Shown: piece after piece, positions 1-9,125 of the stretch
Layout: every line of letters begins with the position of its first letter
How positions within the stretch are numbered: position 1 is the first letter of the stretch
Source: Arenicellales bacterium
GTDB lineage: Bacteria; Pseudomonadota; Gammaproteobacteria; Arenicellales; JAHEKD01
DNA: 64,000 nt
Assembly: GCA_028284225.1 (NCBI GenBank)
Contig: JANQSD010000023.1
Location: forward strand, 98,050 to 162,049
Direction: 5' to 3'
Notes under the pieces: model-generated
The model's input: the letters and a program-made list of their open reading frames with translations, nothing else
The model's database searches: none
What the model was told of the DNA's origin: nothing
Made by a program: the position numbers and the translations under genes

Positions 1-213
1 GCACATGATCACTCCCATGAACATTCACATCATCACCACGCACCTTATAAACATATCGCCCACCCCTACGGTCCGAGAACAATGATTGATGAAAATGTCT
101 GTTGTTGTTTTATGAGTCAGTTCCCAGATCACGTGGTTGAAGAGGAACGTCAGAAACGTAAGCAACAGGGGCTGATTGCTGATGGTGATCGAGTGCCTAC
201 TTGTCAGCGATAA
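1..213 (+). CDS. C-terminal fragment of a His-rich, Cys-containing protein (possibly CbiX-type cobaltochelatase)
   Basis: Open from the window edge to a TAA at 211-213, so only the last 70 residues are visible. The fragment begins with a histidine run (AHDHSHEHSHHHH), then a short region with a CCC cluster, then a charged tail ending PTCQR. His-rich stretches are typical of cobalt/nickel handling proteins, including long-form CbiX sirohydrochlorin cobaltochelatases and cobalt permeases. It converges on cobM with a 35-bp gap, at the edge of a B12 locus. The CbiX assignment is a guess from composition and location; the catalytic part lies outside the window. Confidence 0.45.
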   Translation, partial: AHDHSHEHSHHHHAPYKHIAHPYGPRTMIDENVCCCFMSQFPDHVVEEERQKRKQQGLIADGDRVPTCQR

Positions 214-248
214 TTTTACTAAGCCATTAGCTGTAAGCTCACCAAAAT

Positions 249-1031
249 CTAATCTTCCTTGTTAAATTCTGAGTCACCAAAAGGGCGAAAAATGTGCTTA
301 TGATCGGGATGATACAAATGACTGTCTGAAAACGATTCGCTGGCTAATACCCGGCCAACCAGAATTAAGGCTGTGCGGGTAATTTTTGCCTTAAGAATGG
401 CTCTTTTCAGTTCTTTCAAATTGGTGTGAATAATCAGCTCATCGGGCCAGGTTACTCGATAAGCCACTACCACTGGACAGTCTTCGCCATAATAAGGAAT
501 TAATTCTCGTTGAATATGACCGGCATTTTTCGCCGATAAATGAATCGCCAAGGTGGCACCTGACTCGGCAAACGTTTTCAAATCCTCATTGTTCGGCATG
601 GGTGAGGAGTCTCGACTGGTGCGGGTAAGAATAATACTTTGACTAATATCAGGCAGGGTGAGTTCTTTTCCGATTCGGGCTGAAGCCGCCGCATAGGCAG
701 AAACACCAGGTACGACTTCATAGTCGATATTTAGATCTTCAAGGTGGCGAATTTGTTCGGCAACTGCGCCGTAAAGCGAAGGATCTCCTGAATGTACACG
801 AGCCACATCCTGATTATTTTGATTAGCTTCTTTGACGAGCTCAATAATGTCATCGAGCACCATTTTGGAACTGTCAAGCACAGTCGCATTTTTATCAACA
901 TGCCCAAGAATTTCCTCAGCCACCAGCGAACCGGCGTATAAAACCAATGGGCACTTCTGTATCAAGCGCATACCGCGCAGAGTAATTAAATCAGCAGCAC
1001 CCGGACCGGCACCGATAAAGTAAACTTTCAT
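249..1031 (-). CDS. cobM: Precorrin-4 C11-methyltransferase CobM/CbiF
   Basis: SAM-dependent methyltransferase of corrin ring synthesis that methylates C11 of (cobalt-)precorrin-4. At 260 aa it is full length for the family. The N-terminus carries the tetrapyrrole methylase signature FIGAGPGAADLITLRG, then YAGSLV. A second family motif, VHSGDPSLYGA, lies near residue 80, and VVPGVSAYAAA near residue 107. It is last in the minus-strand operon cobH-cobL-cobI-cbiG/cobJ-cobM, 10 bp after the fused gene. The aerobic (CobM) and anaerobic (CbiF) versions cannot be separated by sequence reading alone. Confidence 0.93.
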   Translation of the reverse strand: MKVYFIGAGPGAADLITLRGMRLIQKCPLVLYAGSLVAEEILGHVDKNATVLDSSKMVLDDIIELVKEANQNNQDVARVHSGDPSLYGAVAEQIRHLEDLNIDYEVVPGVSAYAAASARIGKELTLPDISQSIILTRTSRDSSPMPNNEDLKTFAESGATLAIHLSAKNAGHIQRELIPYYGEDCPVVVAYRVTWPDELIIHTNLKELKRAILKAKITRTALILVGRVLASESFSDSHLYHPDHKHIFRPFGDSEFNKED

Positions 1032-1041
1032 TTAAATCTTC

Positions 1042-2847
1042 CTAATCTTGCTTTTTGTCATAGCCACGTGGGGTATACACCCATTGTTTACCGCTGCGCA
1101 TATTGATCGTTTTTGATGTGCTTGAGCCCACCAGCACTACAGACAACATGTCGATCATTTCTACTTCGAGATCAGCCAGGGTTAAAAAGGTAATTTGCTC
1201 TTCATCACGGCCTAATTGTCTGGCAATCACAACAGGTGTGCTGCCATCACGATATTTCAACAAAACCTCTTTGGCATAGGCCAGTTGGGTGGTGCGGCGT
1301 TTTGAAACAGGGTTATAAAAGGCCAGTACGAAATCGCCTTGTGCAGCCGCTTCAATTCGCTTGGCAATGGTTTCCCAGGGCGTTAATAAATCTGACAATG
1401 AAATAGTCGCAAAGTCATGGCCTAAAATGGCACCGGAACGGGCTGCAGCAGCTTGTAAAGCAGAAATACCGGGCAGCATGGTAATTTCAGGTTTGTGCCA
1501 GTCATGATCACTTTGAAGGTTATCCAGGCATTCATAAACGAGTGCTCCCATGGCGTAAATACCGGCATCACCAGAACAAATCAGAGCAACGGTTTTACCT
1601 TGGCTCGCCAGTTCGAGAGCTTTTTCGACTCGGCGCTTTTCTTCACCTAAATCAAAATGATGCTTGGTTTGTCCATGATCACAATCCCCAGCTAACTCAA
1701 GATAATACGAATAACCCACCCAGTCACTGGTGTTAGTTAATGCATGAGTGGCCTCGGGGGAGCGCCATTCCATACTGCCTGGTCCAAGACTCACTACATA
1801 CAGGTGGCCTCGCTTGAGAGAAGTCGGATTTTCGTCCATTTTGACAGGTTGCTGTGCCTGGGCAATGGCACAAGTGGCACGCCTGGATTTTTGTTTCTCC
1901 ACGATTAATTCGACTTTTTCACCGGCCATCGCCAGAGCTGAAGCTTCTGCAACACCGTGGCAACCGATCTCCTGATAGACGACTTCTGAAGGATTCTTAA
2001 GTCGCGGTGTTTGTGCTTCCAGGGTGTCCACATCAAAAAATCGCAACGGTAAATCAAAATGTGCAGCGGCTTCGTTAATCGCTGTTTCGTCCATTTTTAA
2101 ATCTACTGAAACTAAAGCAACGATGGCTGAGCGAGCTATGTTAGCTCGGTCAATAGTATTTTGAATCAGCTCAATCACTTCTGTGCTCGAGGTGTTGCGC
2201 TCGCAGCCTACACCAATAATCACGCTTCTAGGAATGTAAGCTAAACAATTTTCATTACCTTGATCACGATGAATAGTTGTTTTGCATTTTAATTTAGCAT
2301 TGTCATGTTGTTTAAATTTATTTTGGTTCAACCAGGTGATTTCGCAATCGATCTTAACTGGTTCACCGGCCAAAGCATTAGCGACGAATGTTTTATAGTC
2401 TGCGGGATTATCTAATGTCCAGCCATAAGGCGGGTTATCTAAAGTCGCACAAAAGCGGTTGTCAGAGGCGGTGGTAATTGCCGCTTGAGTTTGTAAGTGC
2501 TCAGCAATTTGCTGGCTCAATTCATTTGCGCCGTGATGACCGCCAAGCAAGGGCACCACATGCTGACCGTCTTCAGAGATAGCGATTAAAGGCGGATCCT
2601 GGTGTTTATCACCAATCACCGGTGCGATCAACCTGACTAAAATACCGCTGGCACAAATGCCGATGATGCCTTTATTAGCGTTGAATAATGCCTGTATGTG
2701 AGAACGGGCATCGGTGAAGAAAATATCCGCTTTGGTGACACGGCCCTGTTTGCCATGAATCTGACTACCCGCTAATTTTGGTTGAAGGCGGGCGGCCAGT
2801 TCACCGCCTTTGCTGGTAATGGCAACGATTACTATCTCGTTATTCAT
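1042..2847 (-). CDS. cobJ: Fused CbiG (cobalt-precorrin-5A hydrolase-like) and CobJ/CbiH (precorrin-3B C17-methyltransferase)
   Basis: A 601-aa fusion. Residues 1 to about 335 are CbiG-like: a central part with GICASGILVRLIAP and LLGGHHGANELS, and a C-terminal part with GVGCERNTSS. CbiG opens the delta-lactone of cobalt-precorrin-5A in the anaerobic pathway. Residues 348-601 are a CobJ/CbiH methyltransferase starting VVSLGPGS, with SGDAGIYAMG and LPGISALQAAAA, which methylates C17 and contracts the ring in the anaerobic pathway. Pseudomonads also join CbiG/CobE-like and CobJ domains, so the fusion does not by itself prove an anaerobic route. The start overlaps the end of cobI by 8 nt, implying translational coupling. 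Confidence 0.9.
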   Translation of the reverse strand: MNNEIVIVAITSKGGELAARLQPKLAGSQIHGKQGRVTKADIFFTDARSHIQALFNANKGIIGICASGILVRLIAPVIGDKHQDPPLIAISEDGQHVVPLLGGHHGANELSQQIAEHLQTQAAITTASDNRFCATLDNPPYGWTLDNPADYKTFVANALAGEPVKIDCEITWLNQNKFKQHDNAKLKCKTTIHRDQGNENCLAYIPRSVIIGVGCERNTSSTEVIELIQNTIDRANIARSAIVALVSVDLKMDETAINEAAAHFDLPLRFFDVDTLEAQTPRLKNPSEVVYQEIGCHGVAEASALAMAGEKVELIVEKQKSRRATCAIAQAQQPVKMDENPTSLKRGHLYVVSLGPGSMEWRSPEATHALTNTSDWVGYSYYLELAGDCDHGQTKHHFDLGEEKRRVEKALELASQGKTVALICSGDAGIYAMGALVYECLDNLQSDHDWHKPEITMLPGISALQAAAARSGAILGHDFATISLSDLLTPWETIAKRIEAAAQGDFVLAFYNPVSKRRTTQLAYAKEVLLKYRDGSTPVVIARQLGRDEEQITFLTLADLEVEMIDMLSVVLVGSSTSKTINMRSGKQWVYTPRGYDKKQD

Positions 2848-3556
2848 TTATTTGCTTCCAGCTGGGATTCACCAATATCATTGAAAAATAGGGCGCTTTG
2901 CCTGAGTCGTGATTCGTCAAAGGCATTTGTTTTTGGTTCGGTAAGGTGGCTCGCTCAATGTAACTGGCGCAATCGAGTAAATCCAATTCATCAAGAAGGC
3001 CTTTGACCTTCTGAAAATGCCGCCCCAGTTTGATGATTGCCGTGGTTCCTTGATGGTCGAGTTGATGTTTTATTCTGTCTTTATCAAGCGTGGCAGGAAT
3101 CACTTTTAAAATGTCGTTATGTGATGTTAATGGCTGTTGGCTAACCGCACCACAAGCCATAATCGACGATACACCAGGTACAACTTCGACATGGTATGTG
3201 GTTTTAAGCTTTGAAAAAATGTAAATAAATGAACCATAAAAAAACGGATCGCCTTCGCAGAGTACGGCTACGTTTTGACCTTTTTCCAAAAATTTATTGA
3301 TCGCAGTGGCAGCAACCGCATAGGCATCATCTAATTGAACTGCATTTGAACTCATGTCGATTTTTATTGGGTATTCGTGAACTGACTCTTTAATGTATTG
3401 TGACGCGATCTGTCGGGCCATGCTCTCACCCGTTTGCGTGGCAGGATAGGCGATGACATCTGCATTTTCGATTAAGCGCTTGGCTTTAAGGGTAATTAAC
3501 TCCGGATCGCCGGGGCCCACGCCAATACCATAACATGTGCCAAGATTGGGATTCAC
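2840..3556 (-). CDS. cobI: Precorrin-2 C20-methyltransferase CobI/CbiL
   Basis: SAM-dependent methylase adding the C20 methyl to (cobalt-)precorrin-2, giving precorrin-3. At 238 aa it is normal length. It opens with YGIGVGPGDPELITLKAKR, the classic CobI N-terminus, and has CEGDPFFYGSF near residue 100 and VPGVSSIMACGA near 126. It starts one base after cobL ends and its 3' end overlaps the cbiG-cobJ start by 8 nt, so it is embedded in the corrin-ring operon. Confidence 0.93.
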   Translation of the reverse strand: MNPNLGTCYGIGVGPGDPELITLKAKRLIENADVIAYPATQTGESMARQIASQYIKESVHEYPIKIDMSSNAVQLDDAYAVAATAINKFLEKGQNVAVLCEGDPFFYGSFIYIFSKLKTTYHVEVVPGVSSIMACGAVSQQPLTSHNDILKVIPATLDKDRIKHQLDHQGTTAIIKLGRHFQKVKGLLDELDLLDCASYIERATLPNQKQMPLTNHDSGKAPYFSMILVNPSWKQINE

Positions 3557-4768
3557 TTAAGATTGTCCTTTTTGAGCGTAATAATGAGAAATAGTTCGTT
3601 CGGGTTTCCAGGCCTGTTGTTGGCCTAATGACTGCAGATGCTCAATGGCTATGCGACTTAACTCACCTCCGAATTTTTTTATTGCTTTCAACAAATTTTG
3701 TTCAGCATCCACGCTGACTGAATTAATCACCAGGCGTCCATTAGGTTTTAGTCTGCCCCAGCAATAGCTGATTAACTCATAATCCGAAGAGCCGCCGCCA
3801 ATGAAAATGGCATCCGGTTCGGGCAATTTTTCCAGGGTTTGTGAGTCAGCAACAGATTCAATGATAGTTAATTCCGGGGTGCCCAGTTTGTTAGCGTTTT
3901 GACGTATATAGTTAATGCGTTCAGGAAGCTTTTCAACGGCATAAGCCTTAGTTCCCTCAACACTACGTAACCATTCAATGGCGATTGTTCCGCTGCCCGC
4001 ACCAATGTCCCAAAGTATTTCTCCTGGTTTGGGTGCAAGCGAGCTAAGCGTCAAAGCGCGGACATGCTTTTTAGTCATGACGCCATCACTAGTGAAATAA
4101 TGATCGGCTAGTCCAGGGTTGCGGCTGGTTGGAATAGTTGATTGTTCAGCATTGCACTGTAAAGCGATCGTGTTAAAACCTGAGATGCTATCCAATGTAA
4201 ATTTATCCGCAGTTGTATGTGAAATAGTTTCTTGCTCACTACCTAAATGTTCGAATATGCTTATTTTGGTTTTCTCGTAACCCACGTGGCAGAGTAACTC
4301 AGCTACTTTTTTCGGTGTTTGTCCATCGTGACTCAGCAGTACTAATTTAGCACCTGGATGAAGAAAACGCAGTAATGAGTTGAGTTCACGTCCATGCAAA
4401 CTGACAGCAACAGCCTCGCGCTGCGACCACATCAGCTTTGCACAAATCAAGCTAAAAATAGAAGGCGAAGGCACGATTTCAGTTTCATCGGCATTTATAT
4501 ATCGAGTCAAAGTATTGCCGATGCCGAAAAACATAGGGTCACCAGTGGCCAGAATGCAGACCTTTCGAGGTTTGAGTGCCATTATTTTTTCTATTGTTTC
4601 AGCAAAACTATTACCCCAAGTGATTTGCTCTTTTTCATGGTCATCAAGTAGGTCAAAGATTCGATGACTGCTTACAAGTATTTCTGCTTGTTCGAGCAAA
4701 GCTTGCGCAGGTTTGGAGAGCTGCTCAAACCCATCTTCACCGACACCAATGATACTAAGCCACTTCAT
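3557..4768 (-). CDS. cobL: Precorrin-6Y C5,15-methyltransferase (decarboxylating) CobL (CbiE-CbiT fusion)
   Basis: Bifunctional enzyme: the N-terminal half (about 1-205) is a CbiE-type tetrapyrrole methylase (WLSIIGVGEDGFEQL, ATGDPMFFGIG). The C-terminal half (about 215-403) is a CbiT Rossmann-fold methyltransferase/decarboxylase with the SAM motif DIGAGSGTIAIEWL. Together they methylate C5 and C15 and decarboxylate the C12 acetate side chain, giving precorrin-8X. The 403 aa match full-length CobL. The start codon overlaps the stop of cobH by 4 nt (ATGA), so the two are translationally coupled. Confidence 0.93.
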   Translation of the reverse strand: MKWLSIIGVGEDGFEQLSKPAQALLEQAEILVSSHRIFDLLDDHEKEQITWGNSFAETIEKIMALKPRKVCILATGDPMFFGIGNTLTRYINADETEIVPSPSIFSLICAKLMWSQREAVAVSLHGRELNSLLRFLHPGAKLVLLSHDGQTPKKVAELLCHVGYEKTKISIFEHLGSEQETISHTTADKFTLDSISGFNTIALQCNAEQSTIPTSRNPGLADHYFTSDGVMTKKHVRALTLSSLAPKPGEILWDIGAGSGTIAIEWLRSVEGTKAYAVEKLPERINYIRQNANKLGTPELTIIESVADSQTLEKLPEPDAIFIGGGSSDYELISYCWGRLKPNGRLVINSVSVDAEQNLLKAIKKFGGELSRIAIEHLQSLGQQQAWKPERTISHYYAQKGQS

Positions 4769-5394
4769 ATCTGTAATAGCAATGCGTTTAAGGCAGCACT
4801 GGCCATTGCGCTACCGCCCATACGACCCATTAGAGTAATAAATGGCACATCGATTTTGGATTCAGTCAAAGCTTGCTTGGATTCGGCCGCTCCTACAAAA
4901 CCCACCGGCAAGCCAATAATCGCAGCCGGTTTTTCAGAATGTGTTTCAAGTAATTCAAGCAGATGAAACAGGGCTGTTGGTGCATTGCCGATGACAATAA
5001 TAGATTGCTCAATTTTTCCTTTCCATAACTCTACTGCTGCTGCAGAGCGAGTGGTACTCAATGATTTAGCAAGTTCAGGTGTTTGGTTATTATTAAGCGT
5101 GCAAAAAAAGCTTGTTCCGTGTGGCGCGCGTTTTTGCATCATGCCAGCCAGCACCATTTCACAATCGCCGATCACATTGCAATTATTTTGATTCAGTGCC
5201 TTGATGGCAGAATTCGCGAATTCTGGTTGACAGTGAATTTGTTCGACAATTTCAGGCACACCGCAAGCATGGACCATGCGTTTAATAACATCAGCATTTT
5301 CAGGGCTATAGCTGGATACATCCACCAGCTCGTCAATCATTTTAAACGATTGACGATAAATCTCCTCTGGGTTGGTGAGATAGTGGTATGTCAT
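4765..5394 (-). CDS. cobH: Precorrin-8X methylmutase CobH/CbiC
   Basis: Moves the C11 methyl to C12, converting precorrin-8X to hydrogenobyrinic acid (or the cobalt form). It has 209 aa, normal for the family. The catalytic histidine is probably His42 in the motif MVHACG, and the C-terminal part has the glycine-rich GLPVGFVGAAESK and MGRMGGSAMA motifs that shape the substrate pocket. It is the first gene of the minus-strand ring operon; its promoter must lie in the 113 bp shared with divergent cbiB, where no cobalamin riboswitch is visible. Confidence 0.94.
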   Translation of the reverse strand: MTYHYLTNPEEIYRQSFKMIDELVDVSSYSPENADVIKRMVHACGVPEIVEQIHCQPEFANSAIKALNQNNCNVIGDCEMVLAGMMQKRAPHGTSFFCTLNNNQTPELAKSLSTTRSAAAVELWKGKIEQSIIVIGNAPTALFHLLELLETHSEKPAAIIGLPVGFVGAAESKQALTESKIDVPFITLMGRMGGSAMASAALNALLLQI

Positions 5395-5507
5395 GACAAT
5401 GTTGATTTTCCAAATTCCATGTGTAACATCGGCTCGGTAGCCTGTCTACTGGATTGAACGGGCGAGTATAGCACCAGATAGTAACTTCTCAGATCAATTT
5501 TAGGCTT

Positions 5508-6434
5508 GTGATATTCATTACCATAGCATTAGCATTTGTGCTGGATTATTTTTTCGGAGAGCCGAAACGGTTTCATCCGTTGGTTGGTTTTGGGTGGTGG
5601 GCGGACAAATTGGAAGATGTATTAAATCGACAACAAGGCAATGCACTATTCAATCGGCTGACTGGTGTGCTGGCTTTAACTTTAGCCGTTTTACCGATTT
5701 TATTTGTAGCCCTTTACTTTCGTTCTATGTTAATTGCTCCATTTGGTTTGCTATTTGACGTAGTGATCGTGGCGCTTGCAATTGGGCATAATAGTTTGCG
5801 AGAACATTCTATTAATGTCGCCAGGCCATTATTGAAAGGTGATTTAGGGGCTGCCAGGAAAGCGGTTGCGATGATTGTCAGTCGGGACACGGCAGAATTA
5901 GATCAGAATCAAATCAGCAAGGCGACTATTGAATCTATATTGGAGAACGGCAGTGATGCGATATTCGCTGCCGTATTTTGGTATTTGGTAGCTGGATTGC
6001 CGGGCGTGATTTTATATCGGTTGGTTAATACGCTCGACGCCATGTGGGGTTACAAAACTGAGCGTTATCTGTATTTTGGTTGGTTTGCGGCCCGATTCGA
6101 TGACGTGCTTAACATTATTCCAGCCAGGCTTACGGCGTTATCGTATGCTTTAGCCGGTAATTATAAATCGGCTATACAATGTTGGCGTACACAGGCAAAA
6201 CAATGGTACAGCATTAATGCAGGCCCCGTGATGGCTGCTGGGGCAGGGGCCTTGCAAGTTAAACTAGGTGGAGATTCGGTTTATCATGGTCAACTAAAAA
6301 ACCGGCCGCTACTGGGCTGTAGGGAAGAAGCCAAAGCTGATGATATCAACCGGGCATTAGATTTAGTGCTTAAATCAATCTGGATCTGGTTGGTTGCCAT
6401 ATTGTTGTTTAATTTGATTCTGGTATTGACTTAA
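5508..6434 (+). CDS. cbiB: Adenosylcobinamide-phosphate synthase CbiB/CobD
   Basis: Membrane enzyme that attaches the aminopropanol (phosphate) arm to adenosylcobyric acid. It has 308 aa with several hydrophobic segments, including one at the N-terminus, one near residues 50-90, one near 150-175 and one at the C-terminus. Family motifs are DYFFGEPKRFHPLVGFG at 13-29, SRDTAELDQ and NTLDAMWGYK. The chosen start is GTG at 5508 because it directly precedes the conserved hydrophobic start, with only a weak TAGG upstream. It is divergent from cobH and convergent, by 2 bp, with the threonine kinase gene. Confidence 0.92.
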   Translation: MIFITIALAFVLDYFFGEPKRFHPLVGFGWWADKLEDVLNRQQGNALFNRLTGVLALTLAVLPILFVALYFRSMLIAPFGLLFDVVIVALAIGHNSLREHSINVARPLLKGDLGAARKAVAMIVSRDTAELDQNQISKATIESILENGSDAIFAAVFWYLVAGLPGVILYRLVNTLDAMWGYKTERYLYFGWFAARFDDVLNIIPARLTALSYALAGNYKSAIQCWRTQAKQWYSINAGPVMAAGAGALQVKLGGDSVYHGQLKNRPLLGCREEAKADDINRALDLVLKSIWIWLVAILLFNLILVLT

Positions 6435-6436
6435 TC

Positions 6437-7303
6437 TTAAGCGCTGATGGTTTTAAAGATTAAGGGTTCGTGCCCATGCTCTCTAACTTCATCGATAACA
6501 GTTTGAATTTTGCTGGTTTGCTCAGCCAAAATTAAAATACCACTCATCGAACCGCTGTGTGTTGTCGCAACACCCAACGTTTTATATTTTTTAGCTATTT
6601 GACACAAAGCTTCAAGTTGAGTTTTGCAATTGCGTTGTTGATTCATTAACGCACTTTTAGTAGTAATTTGTCCGATTTGAGTAAGATCTTTTGTGGTTAG
6701 AGCCTGGTCTAGTTCTATAAACAGTTTCTTATATTCCTCAAGTTCACCCCTAGAAAACTCTAGCTTTGAATTATAAGCCAGCGTATCAATTTCATTGCCT
6801 TCATCCAGGGCTATAATGGTCAATTCAGGTAAAAACTCATATTGTTTAAGAACCTTTCCCTGTTTATGTAAGCAAGCTGTTATTTGGCGGTGAATAATCG
6901 CATCTGAGGGTTCGATTTGGCAAAGAAAGTTATAAGCCTCAACTGGGGTGATACTTTTTTTAAATAGGTAACTTAGTGCTTGTAGTAATGCGTGCAGGTC
7001 AGCACTTGAGCCGGCCAGACCTTTGCCATGAGGAATATCTGATTTGATACCAATAGTTGTATTATTATTGTTTGATAAATCAATTAAATAATGATCAATA
7101 ACTAATTGTAATAATTTAACTAATTTAGGTTTATCTTCAGGGTAAATTTGCAATCCTTGAGCGTTTGAATTTAATTCAAGTTTGGCAGTACTGTAAAGTT
7201 GAATAGGTAAGGTAAACAAAAAATCTTGTGGTTGTGTTTGATTCGGCAACTGGGCTCGCCCTTGTAAAAGTTCACCAAAACTACCGTGAGCTGAAAATTG
7301 CAT
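6437..7303 (-). CDS. pduX: L-threonine kinase (PduX/BluE family, GHMP kinase)
   Basis: GHMP-superfamily kinase predicted to make L-threonine-O-3-phosphate, the precursor of the aminopropanol linker of B12. It has 288 aa. It starts with AHGSFGELLQGR, the PduX-type opening, and carries the GHMP ATP loop PHGKGLAGSSADLHAL near residue 96. A C-terminal THSGSMSGIL motif follows. It lies just after cobQ (10-bp gap) and works with the CobC-type decarboxylase at 16756-17796. BluE is the name used in alphaproteobacteria; either symbol would fit. Confidence 0.85.
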   Translation of the reverse strand: MQFSAHGSFGELLQGRAQLPNQTQPQDFLFTLPIQLYSTAKLELNSNAQGLQIYPEDKPKLVKLLQLVIDHYLIDLSNNNNTTIGIKSDIPHGKGLAGSSADLHALLQALSYLFKKSITPVEAYNFLCQIEPSDAIIHRQITACLHKQGKVLKQYEFLPELTIIALDEGNEIDTLAYNSKLEFSRGELEEYKKLFIELDQALTTKDLTQIGQITTKSALMNQQRNCKTQLEALCQIAKKYKTLGVATTHSGSMSGILILAEQTSKIQTVIDEVREHGHEPLIFKTISA

Positions 7304-7313
7304 GACCAGCTGG

Positions 7314-8759
7314 TTAAATAACTAAATCTAGATTGAGTTGTTTCACTACCTGATCTGCAATCAAATTAATACCTTGTTCACGTAATTTAATCATATCGAC
7401 TGTGGTATCTGTTTTAAGACCTGCCCAATCCATTAAAGCCTCAAAGGTGGCAGGATGATCGAAAAGCCCGTGCATATAACAACCAATAATCTGATTATCA
7501 GGTGAGATAACGCCGTCTGTTTTGGAGTCAAGTTGCAAGAAAGCATCGTCAAGCGCCGATCCGTAACTGTGCCCGCAATGAATTTCATAGCCAGTAAACG
7601 GTTGCTGATTTAATAAATTAACGCCAGTGACTCGCTTTAGTTCTTTTTCCGGTTTCAATACTGTCTCAAAATCCAGTAGAGCCAAAGTCTTTAAGTGCTG
7701 ATGCTGGCTTTCGATTTGATCAGGATCATGAATGCATTGACCAAGCAACTGATAACCGCCACAGATACCAAGTAGCTTTCCACCATAACGAAGATGGCGT
7801 TGGATAGCCTCAGACCAGCCTTGCTCAATCATCCATTGAAAGTCGGTAATCACGCTTTTACTGCCCGGCAGGCAAATTAAATCAGCATTGGGAATAACCT
7901 CGCCATGTCGAACAAAAATCAAATTGATTTCCGGGTGATGATCGAGCGCATCAAAATCGGTGTAATTACTGATCCTAGGTAACATCGGGACAACAACATT
8001 TAATGTTTCATCGCCGGTGACCGATTGGGTTTTGACGGACTGCGAGTCTTCCCCTTCGAGATATAAATCAGGCAGATAAGGTAGAACACCTAAAACAGGA
8101 ATCTGATAACGTTGCTCCAACCAATCAAGGCCGGGTTTTAGTAATGAAACGTCACCGCGGAATTTGTTAATAATGAATCCTCTAACACGTTTTTTTTCAG
8201 ACTCACTTAGCAATTCCATCGTGCCGACAAGTTGTGCAAAAACACCGCCAAGATCTATATCAGCCACTAAAATCACATCACAATCGACGCTTTCAGCAAA
8301 GCCCATATTAGCAATGTCATGCTCACGCAAATTGATTTCGGCTGGACTGCCTGCACCTTCAACAACAACAAAGTCAAAGCTTTTCTTTAGGCGATTATAG
8401 GATTCGAGAGCAGCACTTTTAGCCTTTGGTTTGAATTGATGGTACTCAACGGCGGACATATTTCCAATAGCTTTGCCGTGAATAATGATTTGCGAGCCAG
8501 CCTCTGAGGTCGGTTTGAGCAGGATTGGATTCATATCTATCATTGCGTCAAGTTCACAGGCTTGGGCTTGGGCCGCCTGGGCTCGTCCAATTTCACCACC
8601 ATCTATGGTGACTGCGCTGTTAAGTGCCATGTTTTGAGGCTTAAAGGGAGCAACTGAATAGCCACGCCGTTTTAAAACCCGGCAAATACCTGTCACCACA
8701 GTGCTTTTGCCTGCATTGGAAGTGGTGCCTTGAATCATTAATGTGCCGGACTTTGACAT
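7314..8759 (-). CDS. cobQ: Cobyric acid synthase CobQ/CbiP
   Basis: Glutamine-dependent amidotransferase that amidates side chains b, d, e and g of adenosylcobyrinic a,c-diamide. At 481 aa it is full length. The N-terminal dethiobiotin-synthetase-like domain has the P-loop GTTSNAGKSTVV at about 11-22 and KPQNMALNSAV. The C-terminal class I glutaminase domain has the nucleophile cysteine in LLGICGGYQLLG and a histidine pair in GYEIHCGHSYG. It is the first gene of a two-gene minus-strand unit with the threonine kinase; the promoter side is the 366-bp gap holding a palindromic repeat. Confidence 0.94.
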   Translation of the reverse strand: MSKSGTLMIQGTTSNAGKSTVVTGICRVLKRRGYSVAPFKPQNMALNSAVTIDGGEIGRAQAAQAQACELDAMIDMNPILLKPTSEAGSQIIIHGKAIGNMSAVEYHQFKPKAKSAALESYNRLKKSFDFVVVEGAGSPAEINLREHDIANMGFAESVDCDVILVADIDLGGVFAQLVGTMELLSESEKKRVRGFIINKFRGDVSLLKPGLDWLEQRYQIPVLGVLPYLPDLYLEGEDSQSVKTQSVTGDETLNVVVPMLPRISNYTDFDALDHHPEINLIFVRHGEVIPNADLICLPGSKSVITDFQWMIEQGWSEAIQRHLRYGGKLLGICGGYQLLGQCIHDPDQIESQHQHLKTLALLDFETVLKPEKELKRVTGVNLLNQQPFTGYEIHCGHSYGSALDDAFLQLDSKTDGVISPDNQIIGCYMHGLFDHPATFEALMDWAGLKTDTTVDMIKLREQGINLIADQVVKQLNLDLVI

Positions 8760-8859
8760 ATTCTCACTACGATAACTCGTCGCTGAGAAGTATAGATGAG
8801 TTGGGGGTAATTTTTTAATCTAATTCGACCAGTTAAAGTTTTCAGGGCGTCACTTACAT

Positions 8860-8970
8860 TGTCATTTCGATTGAGCGATAGCGAACAGAAGAATCTCCCA
8901 TGGTTATACTTCTCTTTCGGTCAGAGTCTAAACAGACACAAGGAGATCCCTCGACAAGCTCGGGATGACA
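8860..8970. repeat. Dispersed palindromic repeat element with terminal inverted repeats
   Basis: About 111 bp bounded by TGTCATTTCGA and its degenerate complement TCGGGATGACA. Inner arms are AATCTCC and GGAGAT. This matches the general look of short intergenic palindromes common in proteobacteria, in which TGTCATTCCGA-type ends flank a foldable core. It sits in the gap between cobQ and the cobW operon (8760-9125); the rest of that gap shows only the promoter listed next. A degenerate relative occurs near 55940-56103. Confidence 0.55.
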
Positions 8971-9064
8971 GAGGAAGTGCCACAATTAGGATTGTGGAGT
9001 TTGCATATCAGGATGGTTACAGAGGGTTAGTGTCTATACTTGCTGTTCTTTGACAACAACCCGC

Positions 9065-9093
9065 TTGACCTGAACTTGCATGAGGACAATAAT
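9065..9093 (+). promoter_or_regulatory. Sigma70-type promoter of the DUF1636-cobW-cobN operon
   Basis: TTGACC (9065-9070) and AATAAT (9088-9093) are separated by 17 bp, each 5 of 6 to consensus. Transcription would start near 9100, giving a leader of only about 26 nt before the ATG at 9126. That is too short for a cobalamin riboswitch. Confidence 0.5.
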
Positions 9094-9125
9094 CCGGCGT
9101 TAGTTTAACGATTTCATCACAGACG

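Noticed and set aside
8859..9053. 64-codon plus-strand reading frame in the cobQ-cobW gap
   Set aside because: It lies across the palindromic repeat, has no ribosome site and no protein-like composition.
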